A stretch of 44,955 bases of DNA, from positions 1 through 44,955 of the forward strand of contig JAUILP010000024.1 in NCBI GenBank assembly GCA_030432875.1, written 5' to 3'. Made by a program: the position numbers and the translations under genes. The stretch comes from Oligoflexia bacterium (GTDB lineage Bacteria > Bdellovibrionota_B > Oligoflexia > Oligoflexales > JAGOVF01). This document shows, one piece after another, positions 8,998 to 17,563 of this stretch. Below the pieces are notes generated by a model. It searched no databases. It worked only from the letters and a program-made list of their open reading frames with translations, and had not been told where the DNA came from. Within the stretch, counting starts at the first letter, position 1, and the number at the start of each line of letters is the position of its first letter.

Positions 8998-11514
8998 CTA
9001 TACCAGTACTGCGACCTGGCTATTGCCAAGAGCTATATTTGTGGGTGCGTGCCAGGGTTTTGGGTAAATATCCCGTTTTAAGGAATTTCCTAAACCACGG
9101 CGAGATTTGCTGAAATAATCTGGAGCGGACTCACCCCTTTGCTGATCAAATCCCTGCTGCTGGTTCTGCTGAGCAAAACCCGCAAAACCCCCTTTAGAAA
9201 AGGATTCTGTGTTAAATGTGGTGTTGTTCAGCGTGAGGCCATGCTGCGCAAGCGCTTCTTTGAGCTGAGGCAAATCATGGCGTATCATGGCAGAGGCTTG
9301 TTTATCAATATCGCTAAAATCAATGGCAACATTATTTCCTGTGACATCAATTTTAAGATCTAAGGGGCCTACGGAGCTGTTGTTCAGTGATAACGATAGG
9401 GTTCCGCCCCGAAATGATTGAGCCTCTTTAGATTTTACGGCGATTGCGTTATATACGTCATTGAGGTCGGTCTTTTGGGCAAATAGATTCTTACTTGCTA
9501 TATTATCCACTGTCACGGGTTCCTGATGTGCTGCAAAAAATTTGCCATCCATTTCATTTTTACTTTGCCCCTCACGTCCAGAATCTTGGTTTTCTGAAAA
9601 TTTATGGGAGCCGCCGCTTTGTAAATTTGACTCTATGGAGCCCAGTTCTCGAGCCATGGCCCCAATAGGTAGACCGGTGTCATTTTTTAGCTGTGATGCA
9701 TTAGCTGGTACGGCATTCTCAATCGGTGCAAAATTGGAAGTGAGCAAGTTTTTCATGATGAAGCTTTGACTATTTTGAGGCTCATCAAAATTTGCGTTAG
9801 CGGGAATTGAAATGGCCGCTTCTGGGGTCTCTAATTTCCCCATCAAAGAACCTGGTTCGGTTAAAGTATGTTTTTGCGTGGCAAGGTCAATTGAACGATT
9901 GGTGGATGAAAGACCCCTGTTTTTTTCGCCAAAATATTTGCGCCAGGCGAGAGACTCGGTAAAGGTATTAGACGCCAAATCGTCATCAGAAGCTAATATA
10001 TTGGCATCGGTCCTAATTTTGTCTTCATTTCCTTTTAGAGAAGTTACCTCTGAAATTTTTTCACCAAGAGCTGGGACATTGATACTTTGCTCCTGTTGTT
10101 CCAGCTGATTTAGTATGTCTAATGAAGCAAAGCTATTTTCTGCTGTTCTCGTAGCATCGCCTAAAGGCATATCCGCGAGATTAGAGCTGGGGGCAAAGCT
10201 TAAATTTTTAATATCTCTTTGGGGATTAAATAAGTTCGTTTTGACATCACGAGCAATTAAAGATATTTCGCCGTCATTATTCAGATTTTGTTCGGCACTA
10301 GAGATCAGGTTGTCTGCTGTAAAACGAGGAGCGGAGCTGACTTGAGCAGGATTTGTCGCTCTTCCCACTAGACCGTTTACAGGAGAACTCGCCACTGGGG
10401 AAGTATACTGTGCGCCACTCGCGCCATTAAGCGGCGCATTGCCAAGTTCGCTTAAATTTGTGTTGATCGTAGGATTTAAGGGACTAGTTTTTATTGCCTT
10501 TAAGGCATTTGGATTAATATTTTTTCCTAAGATGCCACTATCGTCTTGAGACTGGAGGAGATTTTCCATCTCGATATTTTGACTTAGTCCAATATTTGCA
10601 TTTATCCGCAATTTCAATTTTTCTAGCTCGGCGCCGATGATTTTAGGATTGAAGCCAAAATCCTGAAGAAGCGCGTCCATCCGCATCGGCTGCTGCAAAT
10701 TAAATCCAAGTTTTTCCAGTTCGGCGAGCTTTGCTTCTGGTATCCCAAGTTTGGTCAAAAGATTGCGTAAGGGGCCATTTTGGGTAAGAGCATCAGCACT
10801 GGGAATAGTGAGGCTTTCTGCAATCAAGGAATTACTTGAGGTAAGGTTTTCCATAGCCTGTTCAGGAATAGAATCAGCCTCGCCAGCGAGTATTTTAAAT
10901 GAGGGGTAATGTACTATAAGGTTTTGGGTGCCGCCAAGGTATTGGAGAATTTCTTTGGTGTCCCTTGACGCGTTGTTTTTTTTGTCGCTTTGCTTGGCGA
11001 CACTGCGTGGTGATTCGCCATCGATTTTTTCGTTCCCAGAGTCAGTAGTATCATTTTCCTTTTGAGTTTTTTTGGGCGTGGTCGCTACCGGAGATGCTTG
11101 CCCTTTATTATCCCCCACCTCATTTCGGGCAATGGAAACATCTTTTTCATCTTTTTTAGGTTCAGGGCTACGCGTAGGCATTTTCGTTTGCGCTGGCGAC
11201 GAGCTTCTATCAAGGGTTTCCTTAACGCTTCCCAAATTTTTTGCCGTTCTCTCTTTGGGGCTGCTTGTGAGTCCATCCACGAGTTTAGCGGGCGTTCCCC
11301 GGTCTGGTGCCGAAAAAATAGTTTGCTTGCTTGGGCCTTTTGTTTGGGCCAAATTGGGTTTTAAAAACTGACTGAAATTGTCAGTGATTTGACGAGTATT
11401 ATTTAATGACTTGCCACCCGCTTGAAATAAGCTTTCCCGACCGGTAGATTTATTACCGCTCTTTTGAGGACTAGGTATTTCTTTTTTAAATAAACCGAGA
11501 TTTAAAAAATCCAT
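8998..11514 (-). CDS. fliK: Flagellar hook-length control protein FliK
   Basis: 838 residues. FliK is the secreted molecular ruler that sets hook length and switches export specificity. The long N-terminal part is low-complexity, Ser/Asn/Lys-rich and presumably unfolded, as expected for a ruler. The conserved Flg_hook C-terminal domain is at about residues 690-770 (TLSLSLNN...GPLDLKI, AMIRHDLPQLKEALAQHG, LTLNNTTFN). The tail is Gln/Gly-rich (QQNQQQGFDQQ). E. coli FliK has about 375 residues, so this protein would be a long ruler. It is first in a fliK-flgD unit and has a sigma-54-type promoter about 130 nt upstream of the start. Confidence 0.88.
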   Translation of the reverse strand: MDFLNLGLFKKEIPSPQKSGNKSTGRESLFQAGGKSLNNTRQITDNFSQFLKPNLAQTKGPSKQTIFSAPDRGTPAKLVDGLTSSPKERTAKNLGSVKETLDRSSSPAQTKMPTRSPEPKKDEKDVSIARNEVGDNKGQASPVATTPKKTQKENDTTDSGNEKIDGESPRSVAKQSDKKNNASRDTKEILQYLGGTQNLIVHYPSFKILAGEADSIPEQAMENLTSSNSLIAESLTIPSADALTQNGPLRNLLTKLGIPEAKLAELEKLGFNLQQPMRMDALLQDFGFNPKIIGAELEKLKLRINANIGLSQNIEMENLLQSQDDSGILGKNINPNALKAIKTSPLNPTINTNLSELGNAPLNGASGAQYTSPVASSPVNGLVGRATNPAQVSSAPRFTADNLISSAEQNLNNDGEISLIARDVKTNLFNPQRDIKNLSFAPSSNLADMPLGDATRTAENSFASLDILNQLEQQEQSINVPALGEKISEVTSLKGNEDKIRTDANILASDDDLASNTFTESLAWRKYFGEKNRGLSSTNRSIDLATQKHTLTEPGSLMGKLETPEAAISIPANANFDEPQNSQSFIMKNLLTSNFAPIENAVPANASQLKNDTGLPIGAMARELGSIESNLQSGGSHKFSENQDSGREGQSKNEMDGKFFAAHQEPVTVDNIASKNLFAQKTDLNDVYNAIAVKSKEAQSFRGGTLSLSLNNSSVGPLDLKIDVTGNNVAIDFSDIDKQASAMIRHDLPQLKEALAQHGLTLNNTTFNTESFSKGGFAGFAQQNQQQGFDQQRGESAPDYFSKSRRGLGNSLKRDIYPKPWHAPTNIALGNSQVAVLV

Positions 11515-11643
11515 GTAATCCTTAAGTGTACAAGTAAAATAGAATGCCTAATACCCATGAGCATCACGATAAATGAGGCTTTCGCTGCCAAATCGCCTTT
11601 GGCACGAATCCATAATGAAAATAAATTTTTCTGTAGGTGCTAT

Positions 11644-11659
11644 AGCATAACCCGTGCCA
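11644..11659 (-). promoter_or_regulatory. Sigma-54-type promoter for fliK-flgD
   Basis: Read on the minus strand: TGGCAC, five bases, then ATGCT. This gives a perfect -24 TGGCAC and the required GG-N10-GC spacing, with one mismatch in the -12 TTGC. It is correctly oriented towards fliK and leaves a leader of roughly 118 nt. Hook-stage flagellar genes are commonly sigma-54-dependent in related bacteria. No enhancer-binding site was identified. Confidence 0.5.
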
Positions 11660-11891
11660 CTTTTGCAGCAAATGATTTTAGATGTTTATGTGTCTTGTGG
11701 GTCAGTCTAAGGGGAAGAAAATGCTTGGGCCTATAAAGATTTTTCCTAGCAAATTATTTGCATATTCACCGGCAGCTTTATTCAAAATGATGTGGTACTA
11801 TTCTTAAAATATTTGAAAACATCAAAAATTATAGTCTTTAAAAGTTGGTATTTCAAAAAGTAGTCGCAGTTTATCTTGGGAAAATTTTTTC

Positions 11892-13262
11892 GTGACCGAA
11901 GCGTGCACATTTACATATTATAATGGTTTACTGGTCGCAGATACAAATCTTGACTTACAGGGCATCACGGGATTTGCTTGGGATCCTCGCTTGGGGGCCT
12001 GGTCAGCGCCCGGTTATCTCTATCGCGATACCATTTTGCAGTGCCTTATGCGTAAGATCAAATTTTTGGACTCAGCCAAAGCTTATGAAAAATTGCTCTT
12101 AACGCCAAAGAGTCGTATGAATTTACGGCCATACCAGGCGGAGGCCTTATCGGCTTGGGAACAAAATAAAATGTATGGCACGGTTTGCCTACCGACGGGA
12201 GCGGGTAAAACTGTTCTGGCTATGGCTGCCATCGACAAAGCGCTGCGCAGTACCCTAGTTGTTGTGCCCACGATAGAACTTGTGCATCAATGGCAAAAGG
12301 TGATTGGCGAGCATTTCGGGTGTTCTATAGGGCAGTGGGGGGACGGGAAAATGCTTACCGAAGCGATTACCGTCAGTACCTACGATTCTGCGGCAATGCA
12401 TATTGAAAAATGCGGGGACAAATTTGGCCTGCTTATATTTGATGAGTGCCACCATTTGCCCGCACCTGGTTACCAAAAAATTGCTCTCGTAAGTCTAGCT
12501 CCATTTCGCCTTGGTCTGTCTGCTACTTTGGAACGCGCCGATGGTAAGGAATCTGTTATTTACGAATTAGTAGGGCCGATTGTTTATCAGGCGAGCATCA
12601 AAGACCTGGCATCGCATTTTTTATCTCCTTATGACGTCGTGACACTAGAGGTCCCCTTTTCTGAGGATGAACAGGAGCGTTACCGAGAGGCTCGCGAATA
12701 TTATACGGACTTTATTAAAGAGCAGCGCATAAATATGTCTTCTCCGCAGGGGTGGCAGGAGTTTATTATCCGCGTCGCCCGTTCTCCTCGTGGTAGTGCT
12801 GTGATGCAAGCCTATTTGGAACAAAAAAAACTGGCGCAGGGAGCGCAAAGCAAGCTGACTGTCCTTTGGGATCTTCTTATTAAACATAAAGAAGAAAGGA
12901 TGATCATCTTTACAGAGAACAACCAATTCGCCTATCACATTGGACAGCAATTCTTTTTGCCCGTGTTAACCCATAAAACAAAATCTAAAGAACGCAAAAA
13001 ATTTCTTGATTCGTTTAAATCTGGAGAGATCACGACGCTGGTCACTTCTAAAGTATTAAACGAAGGGGTGGACGTCCCTGAAGCTAGTGTTGGTGTTGTT
13101 ATGTCGGGTAATGCCACTGTAAGGGAACACGTTCAGCGCCTGGGAAGGATTTTACGACCGTCATCAGGCAAGCGCGCCACTCTTTATGAGCTGATTACGC
13201 AGGGAAGCAACGAGCATTTTGTGAGCAAACGGCGGAGGCAGCATAGTGCTTACCAAAAATAG
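11892..13262 (+). CDS. xpb: XPB/Rad25-family superfamily 2 DNA helicase
   Basis: 456 residues with a GTG start. XPB is a 3'-5' DNA translocase of nucleotide excision repair and, in eukaryotes, TFIIH. Visible motifs are a short N-terminal damage-recognition-like region (1-75), LRPYQ Q-motif-like residues at about 78, Walker A PTGAGKT (101-107), motif Ia VVPTIELVHQW, DECHH (184-188), SATLERADG (210-218) and motif VI QRLGRILRP (415-423). The RED motif that follows motif III in eukaryotic and archaeal XPB reads RAD here (215-217). It overlaps the downstream DUF790 gene by 17 bp, so the two are translationally coupled. This pairing is the archaeal XPB-Bax1 arrangement. A generic SF2 repair helicase is the fallback reading. 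Confidence 0.88.
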   Translation: MTEACTFTYYNGLLVADTNLDLQGITGFAWDPRLGAWSAPGYLYRDTILQCLMRKIKFLDSAKAYEKLLLTPKSRMNLRPYQAEALSAWEQNKMYGTVCLPTGAGKTVLAMAAIDKALRSTLVVVPTIELVHQWQKVIGEHFGCSIGQWGDGKMLTEAITVSTYDSAAMHIEKCGDKFGLLIFDECHHLPAPGYQKIALVSLAPFRLGLSATLERADGKESVIYELVGPIVYQASIKDLASHFLSPYDVVTLEVPFSEDEQERYREAREYYTDFIKEQRINMSSPQGWQEFIIRVARSPRGSAVMQAYLEQKKLAQGAQSKLTVLWDLLIKHKEERMIIFTENNQFAYHIGQQFFLPVLTHKTKSKERKKFLDSFKSGEITTLVTSKVLNEGVDVPEASVGVVMSGNATVREHVQRLGRILRPSSGKRATLYELITQGSNEHFVSKRRRQHSAYQK

Positions 13263-14493
13263 TCTTAAAATCGCTAGACGCGGTGACAAAATATACCCAG
13301 GATTTCTTGAAGATCTCGAAGAAGTACATGAGGTTTATCTGCAGCAGTTAAATACTTTATTTAATAGTGCAGCAAAAAATGCAGCAAATCTAGAAGAAGT
13401 TAAAAACCAGCTCAAAATTTTAAATACGTCTCTAGACCAAAAAACTAAAAGTGGTTTTAATGAAATTATGATGGACCGCGCTGATTTCGGACATGGGGAG
13501 GATTTGGATTGTAGTGAGTTGCGCTGGGAGTTGATAAAGGCGTCTCAGGATATACGCCGAGAATTTAGTTGCGGTGACCTAAAGAATTTTGCTGCATTTG
13601 ACGAGTCTATCAGCGTGAGGTTTTCTAAATCAGCTCTAGATTTAAGGCAGTCTCTATACGGTGATTTGCCGGATGCTCGGCAAATTAAATCATTTAAAGA
13701 AATACTTCCTCAGGGATTTGTTTTTACCTATAACCGCGCTCTGGCGGCTCTGGTGCTTCAATACGCGCAAAAGTTGATTTTAACAGTTCCGCAAAAGACT
13801 TCTCACAACGATTTGCGTGTGTTTATGCAAAAATTAAAAACGCTTCGACTCCTAGCCGAAATTGATCAAAGTGACGGAAATTATATATTTACAGTGTCTG
13901 GGCCTTTAAGCATTGGAGATTTTCCGCAGATTTACGGGGCAAATTACCGGGCTCTAATGGATATGATTTTAAATTTAAAATCATGGTCACTACGCGCAGA
14001 GCTTGTAATATATGAAAAAAAAGGGATTTTGGATTTATCTCAAGAGAAGCATGGACACTTATTTTATGCGGCACTTCCGACGCTCGAAACTGTTGTCGAT
14101 CCCAGTACGCAAATTTTTATCGATAACTTCAATGAGAAGGTGACGCAGTATGAGATTAGCCAAGCCAAAGAATGGATTACTTTAGCGCCTGGGGTAAAAA
14201 TATTTCCTGACTATCTGATTTGCGATAAAAAAACGAAAGAGAAATTTTATTTAGAATGTTTTCCTCCGTGGGGAGAAGGCGTATTATTGAGGCGCCTCGG
14301 TGAGGTGGAAAAAATAGCTAAGGATAAACGCGCAAAACGCCTGCCGCGGTTTCTTATAGCGGTTGATCAAAAATTAGGTAAAAAATCTCGAGTCAGTGTA
14401 GTTCTCGGAACTTCGGAATACTTTGCTGAAAATGGCTTTATGTTTAGTGATTTTCCAAGTGCGGTCCGTTTAAAGAAAATATTGCTGACTTAA
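13246..14493 (+). CDS. DUF790/Bax1-type nuclease, partner of XPB
   Basis: 415 residues. The start is GTG 13246, supported by GGAGG seven nt upstream and lying inside the helicase CDS. In archaea, Bax1 binds XPB, stimulates it and cuts DNA. Family landmarks are SLYGDLPDAR (136-145), TYNRALAALVLQYA (161-174), VSGPLSIGDFPQIYG (217-231) and a C-terminal PD-(D/E)xK-like region: FPD at 320-322 and YLECFPPW with E337. The N-terminal 120 residues are helical and divergent. It probably acts with the upstream helicase as a bubble- or fork-cleaving repair machine. I recognise the family from these motifs; metal-dependent nuclease activity is inferred from it. Confidence 0.8.
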   Translation: MLTKNSLKIARRGDKIYPGFLEDLEEVHEVYLQQLNTLFNSAAKNAANLEEVKNQLKILNTSLDQKTKSGFNEIMMDRADFGHGEDLDCSELRWELIKASQDIRREFSCGDLKNFAAFDESISVRFSKSALDLRQSLYGDLPDARQIKSFKEILPQGFVFTYNRALAALVLQYAQKLILTVPQKTSHNDLRVFMQKLKTLRLLAEIDQSDGNYIFTVSGPLSIGDFPQIYGANYRALMDMILNLKSWSLRAELVIYEKKGILDLSQEKHGHLFYAALPTLETVVDPSTQIFIDNFNEKVTQYEISQAKEWITLAPGVKIFPDYLICDKKTKEKFYLECFPPWGEGVLLRRLGEVEKIAKDKRAKRLPRFLIAVDQKLGKKSRVSVVLGTSEYFAENGFMFSDFPSAVRLKKILLT

Positions 14494-14892
14494 AGATAAC
14501 ATCTGGTCTTTACAAAGAAAATGGGGGGCGATCTCAGCCAAGATCTGCTCTGTGATCCCCGCGATAAAACGTCAACGCCAGTACTAATGCCAACACCAAT
14601 GCCAACGACTACGCTTAATCGATGGACGCTCATAGTCCAGGAAGGGGCGACGCCGACGAAATCACAAGCACTGACGTCAACGTATACCGCTAAATTTACC
14701 GGTTTATTTGCGCAGTAACGTTCGTATGGCTCGCGCTAGGTTACTTCTAAATATCTAAAATATTAGTCTTTGATGCCAAATACTTAATGACTTTATCCTT
14801 TATGGCATCCAATCGAGTTTTCCTGCTTTACTTTATGAACGAGATTTACTATTGTCTCCGCGATCTTGGAAACCTTTTACGGAGAACACACT
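14494..14892 (+). other. Gene-free stretch, about 400 bp
   Basis: I see no convincing gene. A 65-codon frame at 14521-14718 has no ribosome binding site or family features and is Thr/Pro-rich from short repeats (ATGCCAACxxC, and ACGTCAACG twice). 14560-14720 is more GC-rich than its flanks. The promoter for the next gene must lie in the right half, but none was recognised. Confidence 0.5.
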
Positions 14893-15426
14893 ATGAAAGC
14901 AAAATCTTTTTTTTCAATCACCTCAAAAAATGTATCCGGTACTTTTGGTCTTTTTTGTTTTTTATTTTTTACGTTTGCGCAGCCTGCTATTTCTAGTTCT
15001 AGTACTGCTTCTAGTACTGATTCAAGTGCTGCTTCGTCAAAATTTGAAACAGATGCGTTTAAAAATTATTTTTCATTTCTCAATGAAATATCTTCAGAAG
15101 GTCCATCCCTCGAATTTTTTGAAGCTCACTTTGGTGCTTACTGGGATTCTGATTATGCCCGCTGTGAAGATAAAAATGGTCAGTTTTTCGTGAATTTTTT
15201 AGGTGATTTAAATGAATCTGTTGTTTACTGGCTTGAAGGTGATGAACTTGATCAGCTCAATAGCTTATACAACAAAGTGGGTATGGATATGGTATACCTC
15301 ATGCCGGATGAAAAAATAAATTTTTGCCACCTAAAATACTGTGCAGGATATTCGTGTACGGAATATTATTCATTTGTTCGTGAGGATGGCGACACGTTAC
15401 AGTTTGAGCTTGGAATCGAACGATAA
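14893..15426 (+). CDS. Small secreted protein, function unknown
   Basis: The start at 14893 is preferred over an in-frame ATG at 14866: ACGGAG lies about 9 nt upstream and the product (177 residues) then opens with a signal peptide (MKAKSFFS, then GLFCFLFFTFAQPAIS). A Ser/Ala/Thr linker follows. The rest is an acidic domain rich in aromatic residues, with Cys in ARCED and the cluster FCHLKYCAGYSC, probably two disulfides. No family was recognised. It ends just before a strong hairpin and converges with the next gene. A periplasmic or extracellular location is inferred. Confidence 0.65.
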   Translation: MKAKSFFSITSKNVSGTFGLFCFLFFTFAQPAISSSSTASSTDSSAASSKFETDAFKNYFSFLNEISSEGPSLEFFEAHFGAYWDSDYARCEDKNGQFFVNFLGDLNESVVYWLEGDELDQLNSLYNKVGMDMVYLMPDEKINFCHLKYCAGYSCTEYYSFVREDGDTLQFELGIER

Positions 15427-15466
15427 TCATCTTTACTGACTGAAAAATTTATACGGACTTATTTTA

Positions 15467-15507
15467 ATAAACCCAGCTGGCGCGGTTTAAGTGCTAGCTG
15501 GGTTTAT
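15467..15507. terminator. Convergent-gene hairpin
   Basis: A perfect 12-bp inverted repeat, ATAAACCCAGCT / AGCTGGGTTTAT, with a 17-nt loop, 40 nt after the plus-strand stop. Only GCTTTT follows on the plus strand, and the A/T-rich flank on the left can serve the minus strand. It lies between two convergent genes and probably ends transcription in both directions. Confidence 0.65.
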
Positions 15508-15513
15508 GCTTTT

Positions 15514-15538
15514 AGCCTACGAGGCTCTACCTTTTTTT
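15514..15538 (+). terminator. Second short hairpin with T-run
   Basis: AGCCT-acg-AGGCT followed by six bases and then seven Ts at 15532-15538. It is a weak intrinsic terminator for the plus strand directly behind the larger hairpin. It almost touches the stop codon of the convergent gene at 15541. Confidence 0.45.
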
Positions 15539-15540
15539 CA

Positions 15541-17184
15541 TCAATCTTCTAGTACCTTGTCTTCTATTTTCTTTTCTGGAGGACGGGGTGGTTCGACATG
15601 GTTTGCCTTTGCCTCTTCAGTTGCTAATTCGATAACTTCATAACCACGCTCACGTGAAACCGTGTCATCTTCAGCCATGACATCTTTATCAATTTCATAA
15701 AGACCTGTGGCACTTTTCTTAAAGCATTGTTTAGTGATTTTACTTCCCTCATTGCTATCGTAACGATCGTCTTTGTCGGGGTGGCTATTTGCTGATCCCT
15801 GAGGATGCCAGTAGCCTGTTGGCTTTAAAGAATTAGTCGCGCTAGGCGCGCTTATCGACTTTCTGATGCTGACATTTCGAGCATTACCGGAAACTCCACA
15901 GCCTTTAAGGACATCATTTTCGTCATTTTCTATATTAAATAAAAATCCTCGTGCTGATTCGTTATAATTGCCCCCAGGATTCATCCAGTAGGCAAGGCGC
16001 CCTTCACTGGTATCCGGGTTCATGTCAAAAGAAACAAACTTTATCGCATGTACGGTCTCATTACCTGCGTTTTCTGGTATGCCGGGATAGTTTACGAGAC
16101 CTGTGTCGTCAAAGGGATCTATAGTGTTTACGATTTGAGCAAAGCGAGTTTCAGCGCGCATGCGTGGTTCACCATCATCATCAATAAATTTGTGATAGTT
16201 TATAGACATAACGTTGTTTTTATTCGCGGTATTGTTGGGATCACCGCCGCCAGGACCTGGGCCAGGGCCGGGAGCCCCTTGTTGCTGAGGAGGGTTTTGG
16301 GGTGGGTCATCTACCAGCTGCGCGTCCGGTTGTCCCCTTTTAATCCATAAAGTTCCACTCATTTCACCGGTTTCTTTGTTGGCCACGTTATAGAGGTTGA
16401 GTTCACGGACCTCTCCATTTAATAGAACAAATTCCACTGAGGTATGATATACCTCATCACCTTCGGCAGTATCATCATTGCGCCTTACGATAGCTGAGCT
16501 TACTTCAGGTCCTCCTTGATCACCTAAGGTGCTGACGACTGAAGTTAAATCAGTATTCTCCCCTGCAGCTAATTCCGTTGCAACTCCCGCCTTTTTTGCT
16601 GCACATAGGAGTCCGGACACCATGGCAACCGCTTGGTCAACCTGCTCAACGGTATCATTGACTTCTGAGCGGGTGAAAGCGACTAAACAGGCTTCACCAT
16701 TGCCATCCGTTCCATCGATGGTTCCAAACTCACGAGCATTTTGCTGGTCGGTAATATGGGGATTCATTTCTGAGTCAAATTCGTAGCAGGTAATTTCGCC
16801 AAACGCATCTCTTTTAGGAGCAAAGACATGAGGATCAAAACAGTCCCCCTCACCCTTTAAGCGTTTTTCCGTTTCCGCAACTTTTTCTTTAACGTCTTTG
16901 CCAAGGTTGGGATCGTCTACTTCTTCTGCAACTAGAGATGCCCCACTGCTCTCTTGAGGGAAGAAAGAGAGTGCTAGTGAGCTTGGAATAACTGAGGCCA
17001 GGGCGTTGGAGCTTAGAAGGTCCTCAAAGCCAGCTGGGGTGCTGGCACTGTTTTTTTCGGTGCTGACCGTTGTACTCGCCTCAGGTGCAACAGCATCTAC
17101 GGCTTTAGTAGCGGCATTATCGCAATAAGCTAAGCTTAGGGTTAGGCATCCGGCTGTAAGCATTGGGGATAACACTCTCTTCAT
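15541..17184 (-). CDS. Exported lipoprotein-like protein, function unknown
   Basis: 547 residues. The start at 17184 is chosen because TATCGGAGGAA gives an ideal ribosome binding site 8 nt away, and because the longer frame would begin inside the sigma-28-like promoter. MKRVLSPMLTAGCLTLSLAYC is an export signal with two candidate lipidation Cys. An acidic Ala/Ser-rich region follows, then a domain with paired Cys (GDCFDP, ITCYEFD, EACLVAF, GLLCAAK), a Pro/Gly/Gln linker at about residues 300-320, and a C-terminal domain with GCGVSG and TKQCFKK. It ends in a charged Pro/Glu/Lys tail. No family was recognised. The promoter suggests control with flagellar genes. Confidence 0.75.
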   Translation of the reverse strand: MKRVLSPMLTAGCLTLSLAYCDNAATKAVDAVAPEASTTVSTEKNSASTPAGFEDLLSSNALASVIPSSLALSFFPQESSGASLVAEEVDDPNLGKDVKEKVAETEKRLKGEGDCFDPHVFAPKRDAFGEITCYEFDSEMNPHITDQQNAREFGTIDGTDGNGEACLVAFTRSEVNDTVEQVDQAVAMVSGLLCAAKKAGVATELAAGENTDLTSVVSTLGDQGGPEVSSAIVRRNDDTAEGDEVYHTSVEFVLLNGEVRELNLYNVANKETGEMSGTLWIKRGQPDAQLVDDPPQNPPQQQGAPGPGPGPGGGDPNNTANKNNVMSINYHKFIDDDGEPRMRAETRFAQIVNTIDPFDDTGLVNYPGIPENAGNETVHAIKFVSFDMNPDTSEGRLAYWMNPGGNYNESARGFLFNIENDENDVLKGCGVSGNARNVSIRKSISAPSATNSLKPTGYWHPQGSANSHPDKDDRYDSNEGSKITKQCFKKSATGLYEIDKDVMAEDDTVSRERGYEVIELATEEAKANHVEPPRPPEKKIEDKVLED

Positions 17185-17222
17185 GATATTTCCTCCGATA
17201 TAAAATATTAAAGACTTAAGGC

Positions 17223-17249
17223 CAATCGTCACTTAAAGCGAAAACTTTA
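17223..17249 (-). promoter_or_regulatory. Sigma-28 (FliA)-type promoter
   Basis: On the minus strand: TAAAGTTT (perfect), an 11-nt spacer, then GACGATTG (five of eight against GCCGATAA). It resembles the flagellin promoter in this window (GACGATGA) and has the same 11-nt spacing. It lies 39 nt upstream of the ATG at 17184. Confidence 0.6.
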
Positions 17250-17563
17250 GGCTTTTTCAATAAAACTGATTTTAATCTTTTTTATTAAATGGTTAGGTGT
17301 GGTTAATTGAGGGGAATATCATAGCACTGCCAATGGCGTTAGCAAAATAAATTTTTTTTCTTACATGTGTTGGTAGTAAAAAGCTGAAGATTTAAGGCAT
17401 ACGACAATTTATAGTCATCTGAATTCATGGCATTATTTTGATTTTTATTGGTTTTTATGGGGTTTTGTAGTATGAGTTGCGAAAAATGGGGCCTTGGCTT
17501 TATTATGTTGGCTATATTTAGCGGCATCCCCGTTAGACCACAAAAATATCAAAAGACATTATC
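17250..17563. other. AT-rich intergenic region between divergent genes
   Basis: About 310 bp without a supportable gene. It must hold the promoter for the plus-strand HEAT-like lipoprotein, but I see no clear -35/-10 pair. A minus-strand frame at 17339-17527 lacks a ribosome binding site and family features. Confidence 0.4.

Noticed and set aside
11062..11371. Two overlapping plus-strand frames of about 100 codons
   Set aside because: Antisense to the low-complexity part of fliK; open by composition only.
14521..14718. 65-codon plus-strand frame and a hydrophobic 44-codon minus-strand frame in the same place
   Set aside because: Neither has a ribosome binding site; Thr/Pro and Val/Gly content reflects short DNA repeats.
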